From an archaeon (GTDB taxonomy: Archaea > Nanobdellota > Nanobdellia > Woesearchaeales > GW2011-AR4), in contig NZEC01000018.1 in the NCBI GenBank assembly GCA_002688925.1, positions 1 through 59,130 on the forward strand: 59,130 bases of DNA. The letters run 5' to 3'. The notes beneath the pieces were generated by a model. It did not search any database, was not told the DNA's origin, and worked only from the letters and a program-made list of their open reading frames with translations. Below, one piece after another: positions 34,587 to 42,191 of this stretch. Position 1 is the stretch's first letter; every line of letters starts with the position of its first letter. The translations under genes and the position numbers were made by a program.

Positions 34587-36878
34587 TTATTTCATATTAA
34601 TCTTCTTAATGCTTCTTTTAAGCCATTCATTCCAGTCAAAAAAAATCCTCTTGCTGTCCATACTTCCTATTTCCTGCTTGATATTGTCAGAGATTTTATG
34701 AAATTGGTCATTTGCCCTTACTACAAACTCTGCTTCCAGCAGATTCGGGAGTTTACTTTTGTTTGCAACCTGCACAAGGGTTTCTTTTGTTTTTGCCCTC
34801 AACAGGATATTATCCCATACTGCATCCCAGCTTCCTGCCCATTCTTTTATATTTCCTGCTATGCCCTTTAAAACTTCACTTTCGCCATTAATCAAATCAT
34901 CGCTCGGCTCTAATTGGTCTGTTCTTGTGTCATATTTCATCAGGTCAGAAAATCCGTTTTCAAGCAAAGGGTCATTTTCCCAGTGCTTTTTTATTTCTGT
35001 GATTTGCGTCACTCTTCTCCATCTATGCATGCTGTCAGCGCTTCTTATCGGATTTGCCACTATAATGACATCTGTTGCCTTGAAGCTTGTTCTCGGCACC
35101 TGGAGGTCATTTACAACCCTGTCAAAAACACCATAAGGGCTGTCTCCATGAATTGTTCCTGCAACAACATTTGCCAAAGCGCCCACTCTCATAGCTTCAT
35201 ATAATGCCAGTGCTTCCTTGCTCCTTATTTCTCCAACAATCAAAGCAGAATCTCCTAATCTCAATGTAGTCCTAATCCCTTCATCTGCAGGCACCTCTGC
35301 TGAACTTTTTGATAACGCTGCTGCAACTTTCATCGGCTGTATATTGTAGCCAAGCTTTCTTAGCGCAACAGTTGGAAGCTCCAGAGTATCCTCAATTGTA
35401 AGAATCCTGTATTTTCTCATAACTTCAACAAGCACTGCTCCAAGCAGGGATGTTTTTCCTGCAGACCTTGTTCCTGCAATCAATAATGTCCTGTTTCCAT
35501 CGATCAAAAAGCTTATCATGCCTGCGGCTAATGAGCTTATCATCCGATTATGGATATATAAGGGCAGTGTCCACGGCCTATCCCTGTGCCTTCTGAAAGC
35601 ATAAGCAAGCCCGAATGGATTTAATGGCTGCCCGATGACAGCTACCCTTGCATTTGCTCCGGTAACGCTTATCTCTGTATCTAGGATTGGATTAGCTTCA
35701 TCTAATGGTCTTCCTGAAATCAGCCTTAATTTCGTTGCCCATGACTCTGCCTCAGTTCTTGTGGGAATTATATTAGTTTTGCAGTCTGAATAATCCTGGT
35801 GCACAATAAACATAGGAACATCCCCTATCTGCATATTTACTGTTATGTCCTGCACTTTCTCATCCTGCAGCAAAACCTCTATCAGCCCAAAACCGACTGT
35901 ATACCTCACAAGAATATTAGCGAGCTGCTCAATTTCTGAAGAGCTCATCTTTATATTCCTGTAATTTGTTAATTCATCAATTAAATCCACTCCAATATTA
36001 AAAAAGACCTTTCTCATCCTGTCCGGCTCTACAAACTCGCTTTTTTTAGGCTTATATTCTGCCATTATCTTTCTTGCCGTATCTAAGATTTCGTATTTTT
36101 CCTCGGTTAGCTTAAATTCCGGAGGAACAATATGGTAAAGGTTCTGTACATTATCAGGGAGGCTAAAAATAGTTACCTCTATATCCCTGCCAACAATATA
36201 ATTTGCAATTTCTTCAGCATCATGGGGAAAAGTTGCCATAAGTTTTGTAAACATAAAGTCAGGCCTTAGAATAGGAGTGAAGAATCTCCGGTATATCTCC
36301 CTGTCTCCGGCTTTATGCCCTGCAAGGCTGGGCTTTGCCATAGAAATCAGCCTTGTTTTTTCCAGCATTCCAATCAAAAAATCCATAACCTTAAGGTATT
36401 TCTCAGAACATTTTGTAAAAGTATCGTCTGTAGATTTCTCCAGCATCATTCTCTGGTCTCTTGAAATCCTTACTATCTCCACATAAGCGCTGATAGGGTC
36501 AGATCTCAGCAGATTAGATATAATGCTCTGCACAGCAGAATACCAATTATTGACCCACCTGCTGCAGGAAGTGTCAGAAAGCAATGCTGTATAGCTGAAA
36601 AGGTCCTTTCTTTTTGTCAGATGGGAATACATTTTTGCTATTTCCTTAAGCAGCGCAGTCTGGCTTGAGTCATATTCATAATTTCTTTTCTGCAAAAAAA
36701 CAATTTTGGTTGCATCCTTTACCTCAATCAGCATATCGCACATCTTTGACATTACAACAGGGTCATCTTCCAAGGAAGGAACGTGAGGATAATCCTCAAG
36801 ATTAACAGAAAGTATTACATCGTCCCCTTCCCTTATAATATCATAGGAAAAGGGTTTTTTATTGTCAAACAAAGCCAT
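34587..36878 (-). CDS. TadA/FlaI-type secretion ATPase
   Basis: 763 aa type II/IV secretion ATPase of the archaeal FlaI/GspE superfamily. A long N-terminal domain (about 1-330) is followed by the ATPase core: Walker A GTRSAGKTSLLG, Asp box TIEDTLELP, Walker B SALIVGEIRS, and the His box GTIHGDSPYGVFDRVV. It powers assembly of pili or export through the FlaJ-like platform encoded downstream. A C-terminal extension of about 150 residues after the core is larger than in FlaI. Confidence 0.92.
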   Translation of the reverse strand: MALFDNKKPFSYDIIREGDDVILSVNLEDYPHVPSLEDDPVVMSKMCDMLIEVKDATKIVFLQKRNYEYDSSQTALLKEIAKMYSHLTKRKDLFSYTALLSDTSCSRWVNNWYSAVQSIISNLLRSDPISAYVEIVRISRDQRMMLEKSTDDTFTKCSEKYLKVMDFLIGMLEKTRLISMAKPSLAGHKAGDREIYRRFFTPILRPDFMFTKLMATFPHDAEEIANYIVGRDIEVTIFSLPDNVQNLYHIVPPEFKLTEEKYEILDTARKIMAEYKPKKSEFVEPDRMRKVFFNIGVDLIDELTNYRNIKMSSSEIEQLANILVRYTVGFGLIEVLLQDEKVQDITVNMQIGDVPMFIVHQDYSDCKTNIIPTRTEAESWATKLRLISGRPLDEANPILDTEISVTGANARVAVIGQPLNPFGLAYAFRRHRDRPWTLPLYIHNRMISSLAAGMISFLIDGNRTLLIAGTRSAGKTSLLGAVLVEVMRKYRILTIEDTLELPTVALRKLGYNIQPMKVAAALSKSSAEVPADEGIRTTLRLGDSALIVGEIRSKEALALYEAMRVGALANVVAGTIHGDSPYGVFDRVVNDLQVPRTSFKATDVIIVANPIRSADSMHRWRRVTQITEIKKHWENDPLLENGFSDLMKYDTRTDQLEPSDDLINGESEVLKGIAGNIKEWAGSWDAVWDNILLRAKTKETLVQVANKSKLPNLLEAEFVVRANDQFHKISDNIKQEIGSMDSKRIFFDWNEWLKRSIKKINMK

Positions 36879-36890
36879 TTTTGATATATT

Positions 36891-37049
36891 TTACTGGTTT
36901 TTCTTTTTCTCCTCATTCTGGATTTTAAGCAATTCCAGAGCTATTTCAATAAGATGAGACTTGTTCCTGTACTTCTTCCTGTCCTGCAGCTCTTTGCCTA
37001 TCCATTTGATAAGTTCGCTGTCAATAGTTGCGCTTATTGGCTTTTTCAT
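36891..37049 (-). CDS. Ribbon-helix-helix (CopG-like) regulator, 52 aa
   Basis: Short protein MKKPISATIDSELIKWIGKE..., ending in KIQNEEKKKNQ. One beta strand (ISATID) then two helices (SELIKWIGKELQ; KSHLIEIALELLKIQ) match the RHH/CopG DNA-binding fold. It lies just before the secretion ATPase gene on the same strand (12 nt gap), so it may autoregulate the secretion operon. Its upstream region holds AT-rich sequence suited to a TATA box (about 37075-37115). Confidence 0.78.
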   Translation of the reverse strand: MKKPISATIDSELIKWIGKELQDRKKYRNKSHLIEIALELLKIQNEEKKKNQ

Positions 37050-37228
37050 TATATGATAAAATATATTTTATATTTACTAATAAATCTTATAATGTTTTAT
37101 ATATTTTATAATATACTATTTAAAACTTTCTAAAGTATAGGAGAATTTATGGGATTTTAGCATATTCGATGCCTAAAGTTTTATAAATAAAATACAAATA
37201 CATTTTAATGCCGGGGTATGGTTTTCAT

Positions 37229-37370
37229 GCCGGGATATTCATCCCGAACGCATAATCTGGCATTGCACAGATAGCTAAACGCTAGTGTAAGCCTGGAAAG
37301 CCTGGCCCTCACGGGCATCTGGGTTCAAAACAGCTGATATTTACAGTTGGTGAAAGTCCCAGTCCCGGCG
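37229..37370 (+). tRNA. tRNA-Ser (anticodon GGA) with three introns
   Basis: After removing three introns the tRNA is regular: acceptor GCCGGGA/TCCCGGC + G, D-arm as in tRNA-Ser(TGA), anticodon arm CAGGC-CTGGAAA-GCCTG, variable arm GCCC-TCAC-GGGC, T-arm CTGGG-TTCAAAT-CCCAG. Intron 1 (37237-37248, 12 nt) at 8/9: outer ATGC/GCAT, central CGGG/CCCG. Intron 2 (37271-37290, 20 nt) at 29/30: central GCAC/GTGT, inner TAGC/GCTA. Intron 3 (37330-37356, 27 nt) in the T-loop at 59/60: central TTCA/TGAA. All have 3-nt bulges cut after the second base. Confidence 0.95.
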
Positions 37371-37381
37371 TTTTTATTATT

Positions 37382-37556
37382 GCTCCCATAGTGTAGTCCG
37401 ATTCCTCAAAAAGGAAGACTAAGCCAATCATATTGCCCTCTCGCAACTGGATGCAGTTCGCTTATGCTCACAGCATGGAGAAAGGCAATGACTCGGGTTC
37501 AAATATCCCAGAGGGAGAACGCAAATCCCTCGGATTTGAGAGTCCCGATGGGAGCA
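37382..37556 (+). tRNA. tRNA-Glu (anticodon CTC) with three introns
   Basis: Acceptor GCTCCCA/TGGGAGC + A, anticodon arm TTGCC-CTCTCGA-GGCAA, T-arm TCGGG-TTCAAAT-CCCGA. Intron 1 (37401-37422, 22 nt) in the D-loop: central AGTC/GACT, inner TTCC/GGAA, bulges CGA and AAG. It restores the standard GTCCGGCCAATC. Intron 2 (37444-37482, 39 nt) at 37/38: central CTCT/GGAG, with two internal hairpins AACTG/CAGTT and ATGCT/AGCAT. Intron 3 (37504-37542, 39 nt) in the T-loop at 59/60: central TTCA/TGAG, inner ATCC/GGAT. Confidence 0.93.
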
Positions 37557-37671
37557 TTTTATACTTCTAAAATCATAGGGTAAAAAACACAGAAAGGGAT
37601 GATGACAAATTATTGGCTTATTTGGAAAAAATAGAAAATGCAAGAGATACAACTTTCTTTAGATAAAATAA

Positions 37672-37830
37672 TGCCGCTGGCGGTATTTGAAACCGCGACT
37701 TCTACGTAACCCAGTTAGACTTGAGTTAATCATCCCTTTCGGTCATCGCTCAAACATATGAGCCTCGCCAGTGAATCGCAAAAACTTGCTTTTCCACAGT
37801 AGCGCTCTAACCAGGCTGAGCTACAGCGGC
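37672..37830 (-). tRNA. tRNA-Met elongator (anticodon CAT) with two introns
   Basis: Acceptor GCCGCTG/CAGCGGC + A, D-arm GCTC/GAGC, T-arm GCGGT-TTCAAAT-ACCGC. Splicing rebuilds the anticodon arm CTACG-CTCATAA-CGTAG. Intron A (plus 37764-37798, 35 nt) is at 30/31 in the stem: central CGCT/GGCG, bulges ACT and AGG. Intron B (plus 37708-37756, 49 nt) is at 37/38: central CTCA/TGGG, bulges TAT and TTA, inner GTT/AAC then TTGAG/CTCAA. Elongator Met is preferred over Ile2 (CAT) from the acceptor and D-arm style. Confidence 0.9.
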
Positions 37831-37872
37831 GTAAGATTAAAAGAAAAAGTTTATGTTTTAAAAAGATTGCTG

Positions 37873-38283
37873 TTAAACAAACTTCTTTATCTTTTCCTGG
37901 AGTTTTTTCATCTCATTATCATGATATTTCTTGTGTGTCCATTTAATCCTTAACCTGTCTCCTTTAAACCGGGGTATTATGTGGATGTGCGCATGCGCTA
38001 CTAATTGCCCTGCAGTCCTGCCATTGTTCATGATAAGATTAAAGCTTCCATTGCCTAAGGATAATGATAATGCCTTTGCCACTTTTTTTGCTGCCTTAAC
38101 AAGGCTTTCTAAATCACTATCCGGAATATCAAGCAAAGTTTCGTAATGCTTTTTAGGAACTATCAAACAATGCCCTTTATTAGCAGGCAAAATATCCAAA
38201 AAGCTTATTGTATTACTATCCTCATAAACCTTGGCTGCAGGAATCTTGCCGTTGATTATCCTGCAAAAAATACATTCTTCCAT
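37873..38283 (-). CDS. HIT family nucleotide hydrolase
   Basis: 136 aa with the histidine triad HAHIHIIPRF near the C-terminus and the N-terminal zinc-type CIFCRIINGKIPA. It hydrolyses nucleotidyl conjugates such as AMP-NH2-lysine or dinucleoside polyphosphates. A strong Shine-Dalgarno (GGAGGTGG on the minus strand, plus 38287-38294) precedes the ATG. Lies between tRNA genes. Confidence 0.93.
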   Translation of the reverse strand: MEECIFCRIINGKIPAAKVYEDSNTISFLDILPANKGHCLIVPKKHYETLLDIPDSDLESLVKAAKKVAKALSLSLGNGSFNLIMNNGRTAGQLVAHAHIHIIPRFKGDRLRIKWTHKKYHDNEMKKLQEKIKKFV

Positions 38284-38321
38284 TCTACCACCTCCTGATT
38301 TTTCTAATCCATTTTAAAAAA

Positions 38322-38453
38322 TGGACCGGGCGGGACTTTCATCAGCTGGTTTATGCAGTTGTTTTGAACCCACATTCTTCCCCAAGCCAAGGGGACACGA
38401 TAGTCTCCAGCAGAAATACATAATTTTCTGCTTCCGGATTTCGCCACCGGCCC
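38322..38453 (-). tRNA. tRNA-Ala (anticodon GGC) with two introns
   Basis: Acceptor GGGCCGG/CCGGTCC + A, including the G3:U70 pair that defines tRNA-Ala. After splicing: D-arm GCGA/TCGT, anticodon arm TCCCC-TTGGCTT-GGGGA, T-arm GTGGG-TTCAAAT-CCCGC. Intron 1 (plus 38404-38432, 29 nt) in the D-loop: central TCCG/TGGA, bulges GAA and GAC, inner 7-bp GCAGAAA/TTTCTGC. Intron 2 (plus 38336-38362, 27 nt) in the T-loop at 59/60: central TTCA/TGAA. Unspliced, the anticodon arm looks like a class II variable arm, so it is easily misread. Confidence 0.93.
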
Positions 38454-38530
38454 ATATGAAAGATGGAAAACTATCTAATTTAAAAAGATTATCAATAAAG
38501 CTTATAAACAAAAAAACCTTCTCAGGATGA

Positions 38531-40405
38531 ATGGCAGCTCATATTCTAAAGGAAATCCTTTTCCCCCACGATAAAATCCGCAATACGCAGGATACAGTTA
38601 TTTCTGATGTCCACGATGCGATAAAAACCAAAAAAAACATAATTGTACATGCCCCTACAGGAATCGGAAAAACAGTCTCTGTCCTGGCTCCGGCTCTAAG
38701 TTACGCCTTAGGCAAAGATCTTACCATTTTTTTCCTTACATCAAGGCAGACCCAGCATAAAATTGCTGTAGACACATTAAAGCAGATAAGGAAAAAATAT
38801 GACAACGGATTTAATTCTGCTGACATCATAGGGAAAAAATGGATGTGCATGCAGGAAGCTGAAGCTTTAAGCTCAAATGATTTTAGCGATTACTGCAAAA
38901 AGCTGAAAGAAAGAAAAGAATGTGAATTTTATTTAAATGTAAAAGAAAGTATGGGAAAAATAACAGTTATTGCCCAAAATATTCTAAATGAATTAAAAGG
39001 CATTGGCCCGATGCATGTTGGTGAGTTGACAGAAAAGTGCAGAGATAAAAAATTGTGCTCTTATGAGATGGCTTCTTTATTGGCAAAAGACGCTAAAGTG
39101 ATAATCGCAGACTATAATTATGTGTTTAACCCTAATATAAGGGATAATTTGTTTTCAAGAGCAGGCAAGAAGCTTGAAAATTCAATTATTATTGTGGATG
39201 AAGCCCATAATCTGCCTGCAAGGGCCCGTGAGATGCTAACGGCAAAGCTATCTTCATTTATCATAGACCAGGCAATCAAGGAAGCAGGCAAGTTTGAGTT
39301 TTTTGATATACTGGCTAAATTAAAAAATCTAAAGGAAAGTTTTGAAGAAATGGGATCCAACCTAAATTTCAACACCGAAGAAAGGCTTGTAAGAAAATAC
39401 GAATTTATTGATATAATAAATGAAAATCAGAATTATGATGATTTTATCTCGGAATTGGCATTTGCAGGAGATGCAATAAGGGAAAAGCAAAAACAAAGTT
39501 ATGTTGGCAGCATAGGGAAATTTCTCGAATCTTGGTTAGGACAGGACAACGGATTTGCAAGAGTATTAACAAAAGACAATAATGAAGCATTAACCTTAAA
39601 TTATCGCTGCCTGGACCCTTCATTAATAACAAAAGAAGTAATTGAAAACAACTATGTAACGATAATCATGTCCGGAACTTTAACTCCTACTGCTATGTTC
39701 AAAGATATTCTGGGATTTCCAGGCAATTCTACTGAAAAAGTATATGAAAACCCCTTTCCGAAAAACAACAGGCTTTGCATGATAGTCCCTGAAACAACTA
39801 CAAAGTTTACAAGAAGGAATAAAGATGAATATAAGAAAATTGCAGAAGTATGCAACAAGATCATAAAGAAGATTCCGGGCAATGTTGCTTTATTTTTTCC
39901 CAGTTATGGATTAAGGGATAATATTTACAAGGACCTTTATGAATTATCCAATAAAAAAATGATAATAGAAAAGCCTAACTTAAATAAGGAAGAAAAAGAA
40001 AATATCCTGGAACAGTTCAAAAAACACAAGAATGAGGGTGCTGTTCTGCTTGCAGTTTCCTCAGGAAGTTTTGGAGAAGGAATTGATTTGCCCGGAGATT
40101 TCCTAAAAGGAGCGGTTATAATTGGACTTCCGCTGGTAAAACCGGATTTAGAAACAAAAGAGCTCATAGAATATTATGAAGAAAAGTTCGGAAAAGGCTT
40201 TGATTACGGCTATGTTTTTCCTGCAATAACAAAATGCCTGCAGAATGCAGGAAGATGCATAAGAAGTGAGACAGACAAAGGAGTCATAGTGCTGCTTGAC
40301 GAAAGGTTTGCATGGCAGAACTACTATAGGTGTTTGCCTAAAGACATGGATTTTAAGATAAGCAAGCTATATGAAGAAAGGATTGAGAAGTTTTTTGGAA
40401 GATAA
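38531..40405 (+). CDS. xpd: XPD/Rad3-type DNA helicase
   Basis: 5'-3' superfamily 2 helicase, 624 aa. Walker A APTGIGKT is at 41-48. The iron-sulfur domain has candidate ligands C106, C122, C131, C170 and C176. Walker B is IIVDEAHNL. The C-terminal motor has SGSFGEGIDLPG and the motif VI analogue QNAGRCIRSETDKG. Archaeal XPD acts in DNA repair. Five cysteines lie in the cluster region where four are needed, so the exact ligands are unclear. Confidence 0.92.
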   Translation: MAAHILKEILFPHDKIRNTQDTVISDVHDAIKTKKNIIVHAPTGIGKTVSVLAPALSYALGKDLTIFFLTSRQTQHKIAVDTLKQIRKKYDNGFNSADIIGKKWMCMQEAEALSSNDFSDYCKKLKERKECEFYLNVKESMGKITVIAQNILNELKGIGPMHVGELTEKCRDKKLCSYEMASLLAKDAKVIIADYNYVFNPNIRDNLFSRAGKKLENSIIIVDEAHNLPARAREMLTAKLSSFIIDQAIKEAGKFEFFDILAKLKNLKESFEEMGSNLNFNTEERLVRKYEFIDIINENQNYDDFISELAFAGDAIREKQKQSYVGSIGKFLESWLGQDNGFARVLTKDNNEALTLNYRCLDPSLITKEVIENNYVTIIMSGTLTPTAMFKDILGFPGNSTEKVYENPFPKNNRLCMIVPETTTKFTRRNKDEYKKIAEVCNKIIKKIPGNVALFFPSYGLRDNIYKDLYELSNKKMIIEKPNLNKEEKENILEQFKKHKNEGAVLLAVSSGSFGEGIDLPGDFLKGAVIIGLPLVKPDLETKELIEYYEEKFGKGFDYGYVFPAITKCLQNAGRCIRSETDKGVIVLLDERFAWQNYYRCLPKDMDFKISKLYEERIEKFFGR

Positions 40406-40529
40406 AGAATTTTAATTATATTAACTTATTCTATTTCAATTCTGTAGTATAATAATTATTTTATTGATTTTTTACTAAATTATTGGCATTTAAGTATAAC
40501 TTTTAGTATTCTAGTATACAAAAACGTAA

Positions 40530-40540
40530 CATTTATATAG
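40530..40540 (+). promoter_or_regulatory. TATA box giving a leaderless wHTH message
   Basis: CATTTATATAG is about 22-26 nt before ATG 40562. The start site would coincide with the start codon. Confidence 0.6.
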
Positions 40541-40561
40541 TTGCTCCACTTAATATACTCA

Positions 40562-40963
40562 ATGGTTATTTTATTTGACAGGTTTAACTTACCTGAGGAT
40601 ATATACGAGATACTTTTTGCGACAAAACAGCAGATTATAGTAGCTAAACTGCTGATAGAGATGATAAAAGAAAATAATGGAGAGATAAACAAAACAGAGA
40701 TGTCAGTATTTGCAACTAAGCTGCATGAAGGAAATTTAATCACAGAACTAATAGATGAGCCGCAGTACAAAGGTAAGAAAGTAAAATTAAGCTACAACAA
40801 ACGGCAGTTTTATGACCGCATATTAACACCGATGAAAAGCATGGGATTGATAGATTATGATTTATATAAAAAAACCTACAAGATTAGCGACAAATTCAAC
40901 AAAGAAATGATAAGAATAGGGCTGTTATGGCTCCAGGAGATGAGAAAACCATCAAAAACATGA
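40562..40963 (+). CDS. Putative winged-helix protein, 133 aa
   Basis: From ATG 40562 (MVILFDRFNLPEDIYEIL). A TTG at 40541 would add seven residues but lies upstream of the predicted start site. The middle region has the periodicity of a winged helix: ATKQQIIVAKLLIEMIKENN, then YDRILTPMKSMGLIDYDLYKKTYKIS. Possibly a transcription regulator. No specific family recognised. Confidence 0.6.
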   Translation: MVILFDRFNLPEDIYEILFATKQQIIVAKLLIEMIKENNGEINKTEMSVFATKLHEGNLITELIDEPQYKGKKVKLSYNKRQFYDRILTPMKSMGLIDYDLYKKTYKISDKFNKEMIRIGLLWLQEMRKPSKT

Positions 40964-40971
40964 TATTTTTT

Positions 40972-41030
40972 TGGCCCCCGAAATTAGAATTCTTTTCGAA
41001 CCACCCCCCCACGAATCGAAAAGGGGGCCA
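40972..41030. other. Long G/C-rich inverted repeat in an AT-rich gap
   Basis: TGGCCCCC (40972-40979) pairs with GGGGGCCA (41023-41030). Inside it TTTTCGA (40993-40999) pairs with TCGAAAA (41016-41022). The loop holds seven C, which could alternatively pair with the five G. It is preceded, not followed, by a T-run on the plus strand, so it is not a standard terminator for the upstream gene. Ends resemble a 7-bp acceptor plus A, but no T-arm or anticodon arm can be drawn. Confidence 0.6.
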
Positions 41031-41134
41031 CTTATTTTAAGCCAGGGAAAAAGAGGTGAAGCGAGTTTTAAAATTAGGCAGCCTTAATCTATATTACATA
41101 AAGTTTAAAAGCAGTTTGAACATAATAATTCAAC

Positions 41135-41779
41135 ATGATTGACTTAAATAAATTAAAAAAAGAGCAGCTAAAGCTGGCAAAAAAGATAACAACAAATCAG
41201 AACCTAAAAAAAATAATATCAGTAGCAGGCGCCAGCAGGGCTTATATTGGCAATAAAATTATTTCTTCAGTTGTTGTTTGTGATTATAAAAGCCTTAAAG
41301 TCATTGAGAAACAGCACTCAATATCAGAAGCAAAAATACCCTACACCAGCGGCTTATTGTTCTACAGGGAAGGCCCTTCCATAATAGAAACGTACAATAA
41401 ATTAGAAAAAAGGCCGGATGTGCTTATTGTAGAGGGAAATGGCATTTTGCATCCAAGAAAAATAGGCATGGCATCCCATCTTGGGATTTTGCTTGACATT
41501 CCAACTATAGGGGTTGCAAAAAGGCTGATGCTTGGCCAGATCAGGGAAAAAACAATATATTCTGATAAAGAGGCAATAGGATATGAACTAACGACAAAAG
41601 AGCATTCAAAGCCAATATACATAAGCCCGGGGCATAAAATATCCTTAAAATCAAGCTTAGAAGTAATAAAAGGCTGCTTAAGATTTCCACATAAACTTCC
41701 AGAGCCGCTGCATTTAGCGCATAAATATACAAATAAAGTAAAGAACGAATCCTCTATAATAGAAAACACGAAAAATTGA
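41135..41779 (+). CDS. nfi: Endonuclease V homologue with altered active site
   Basis: 214 aa deoxyinosine endonuclease fold. The strand normally reading GxDxxY is AGASRAYIG, with Ser34 in place of the metal-binding Asp. YTSGLLFYREG keeps the Glu. EGNGILHPRKIG has Glu instead of the usual Asp of DGxGxxHPR. GVAKRLMLG and ISPGHKISL are normal. Either catalysis is altered or lost, or the family in this lineage uses different ligands. The next gene, panD, starts 63 nt downstream. Confidence 0.88.
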   Translation: MIDLNKLKKEQLKLAKKITTNQNLKKIISVAGASRAYIGNKIISSVVVCDYKSLKVIEKQHSISEAKIPYTSGLLFYREGPSIIETYNKLEKRPDVLIVEGNGILHPRKIGMASHLGILLDIPTIGVAKRLMLGQIREKTIYSDKEAIGYELTTKEHSKPIYISPGHKISLKSSLEVIKGCLRFPHKLPEPLHLAHKYTNKVKNESSIIENTKN

Positions 41780-41842
41780 TTGATTATCTTGTCAACTTAG
41801 CTTACAAAAAGTTTAATAAAATACCAGCTATTAGCATATCAA

Positions 41843-42184
41843 ATGAGATTCGTATTAAGGTCAAAAATACATAAAGCAACTGTAACAGAAGCTGATTTAG
41901 ATTATATTGGCAGCATTACAATAGATGAAGATTTGATAGAAAAAGCAGGCCTCTGGCCAAATGAAAAAGTTCTAGTGGTCAGCAACACTTCCGGAGCAAG
42001 GCTGGAAACTTATGTAATTGTAGGGGAAAGAGGCTCTGGAATTATCTGCATGAATGGCGCTGCAGCGCACTTAATAAAGCAAAGTGAAGAAGTTATAATA
42101 ATGGGTTTTGAGCTTACAGACAAGCCAATCCGACCTAAAAATATATTAGTAGATAAGCAAAATAAATTTGTGAAATTCCTATAA
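41843..42184 (+). CDS. panD: Aspartate 1-decarboxylase, pyruvoyl type
   Basis: Makes beta-alanine for pantothenate/CoA. 113 aa with the self-cleavage site at YIGSITIDEDL (Gly23-Ser24) and NGAAAHLIKQSEEVIIM. The pyruvoyl PanD is the bacterial type; most Euryarchaeota use a PLP decarboxylase. This suggests transfer or an unusual CoA route, matching the bacterial-type PanE-like gene at 12.6 kb. Confidence 0.93.
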   Translation: MRFVLRSKIHKATVTEADLDYIGSITIDEDLIEKAGLWPNEKVLVVSNTSGARLETYVIVGERGSGIICMNGAAAHLIKQSEEVIIMGFELTDKPIRPKNILVDKQNKFVKFL

Positions 42185-42191
42185 GTAAAAT

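Noticed and set aside
38322-38453. Class II tRNA-Leu reading of this locus
   Set aside because: No Leu anticodon can be placed. The BHB-spliced tRNA-Ala(GGC) explains every arm and has G3:U70.
40972-41030. Split tRNA half or tRNA gene
   Set aside because: Only an acceptor-like stem exists. There is no T-arm pairing and no D- or anticodon arm.
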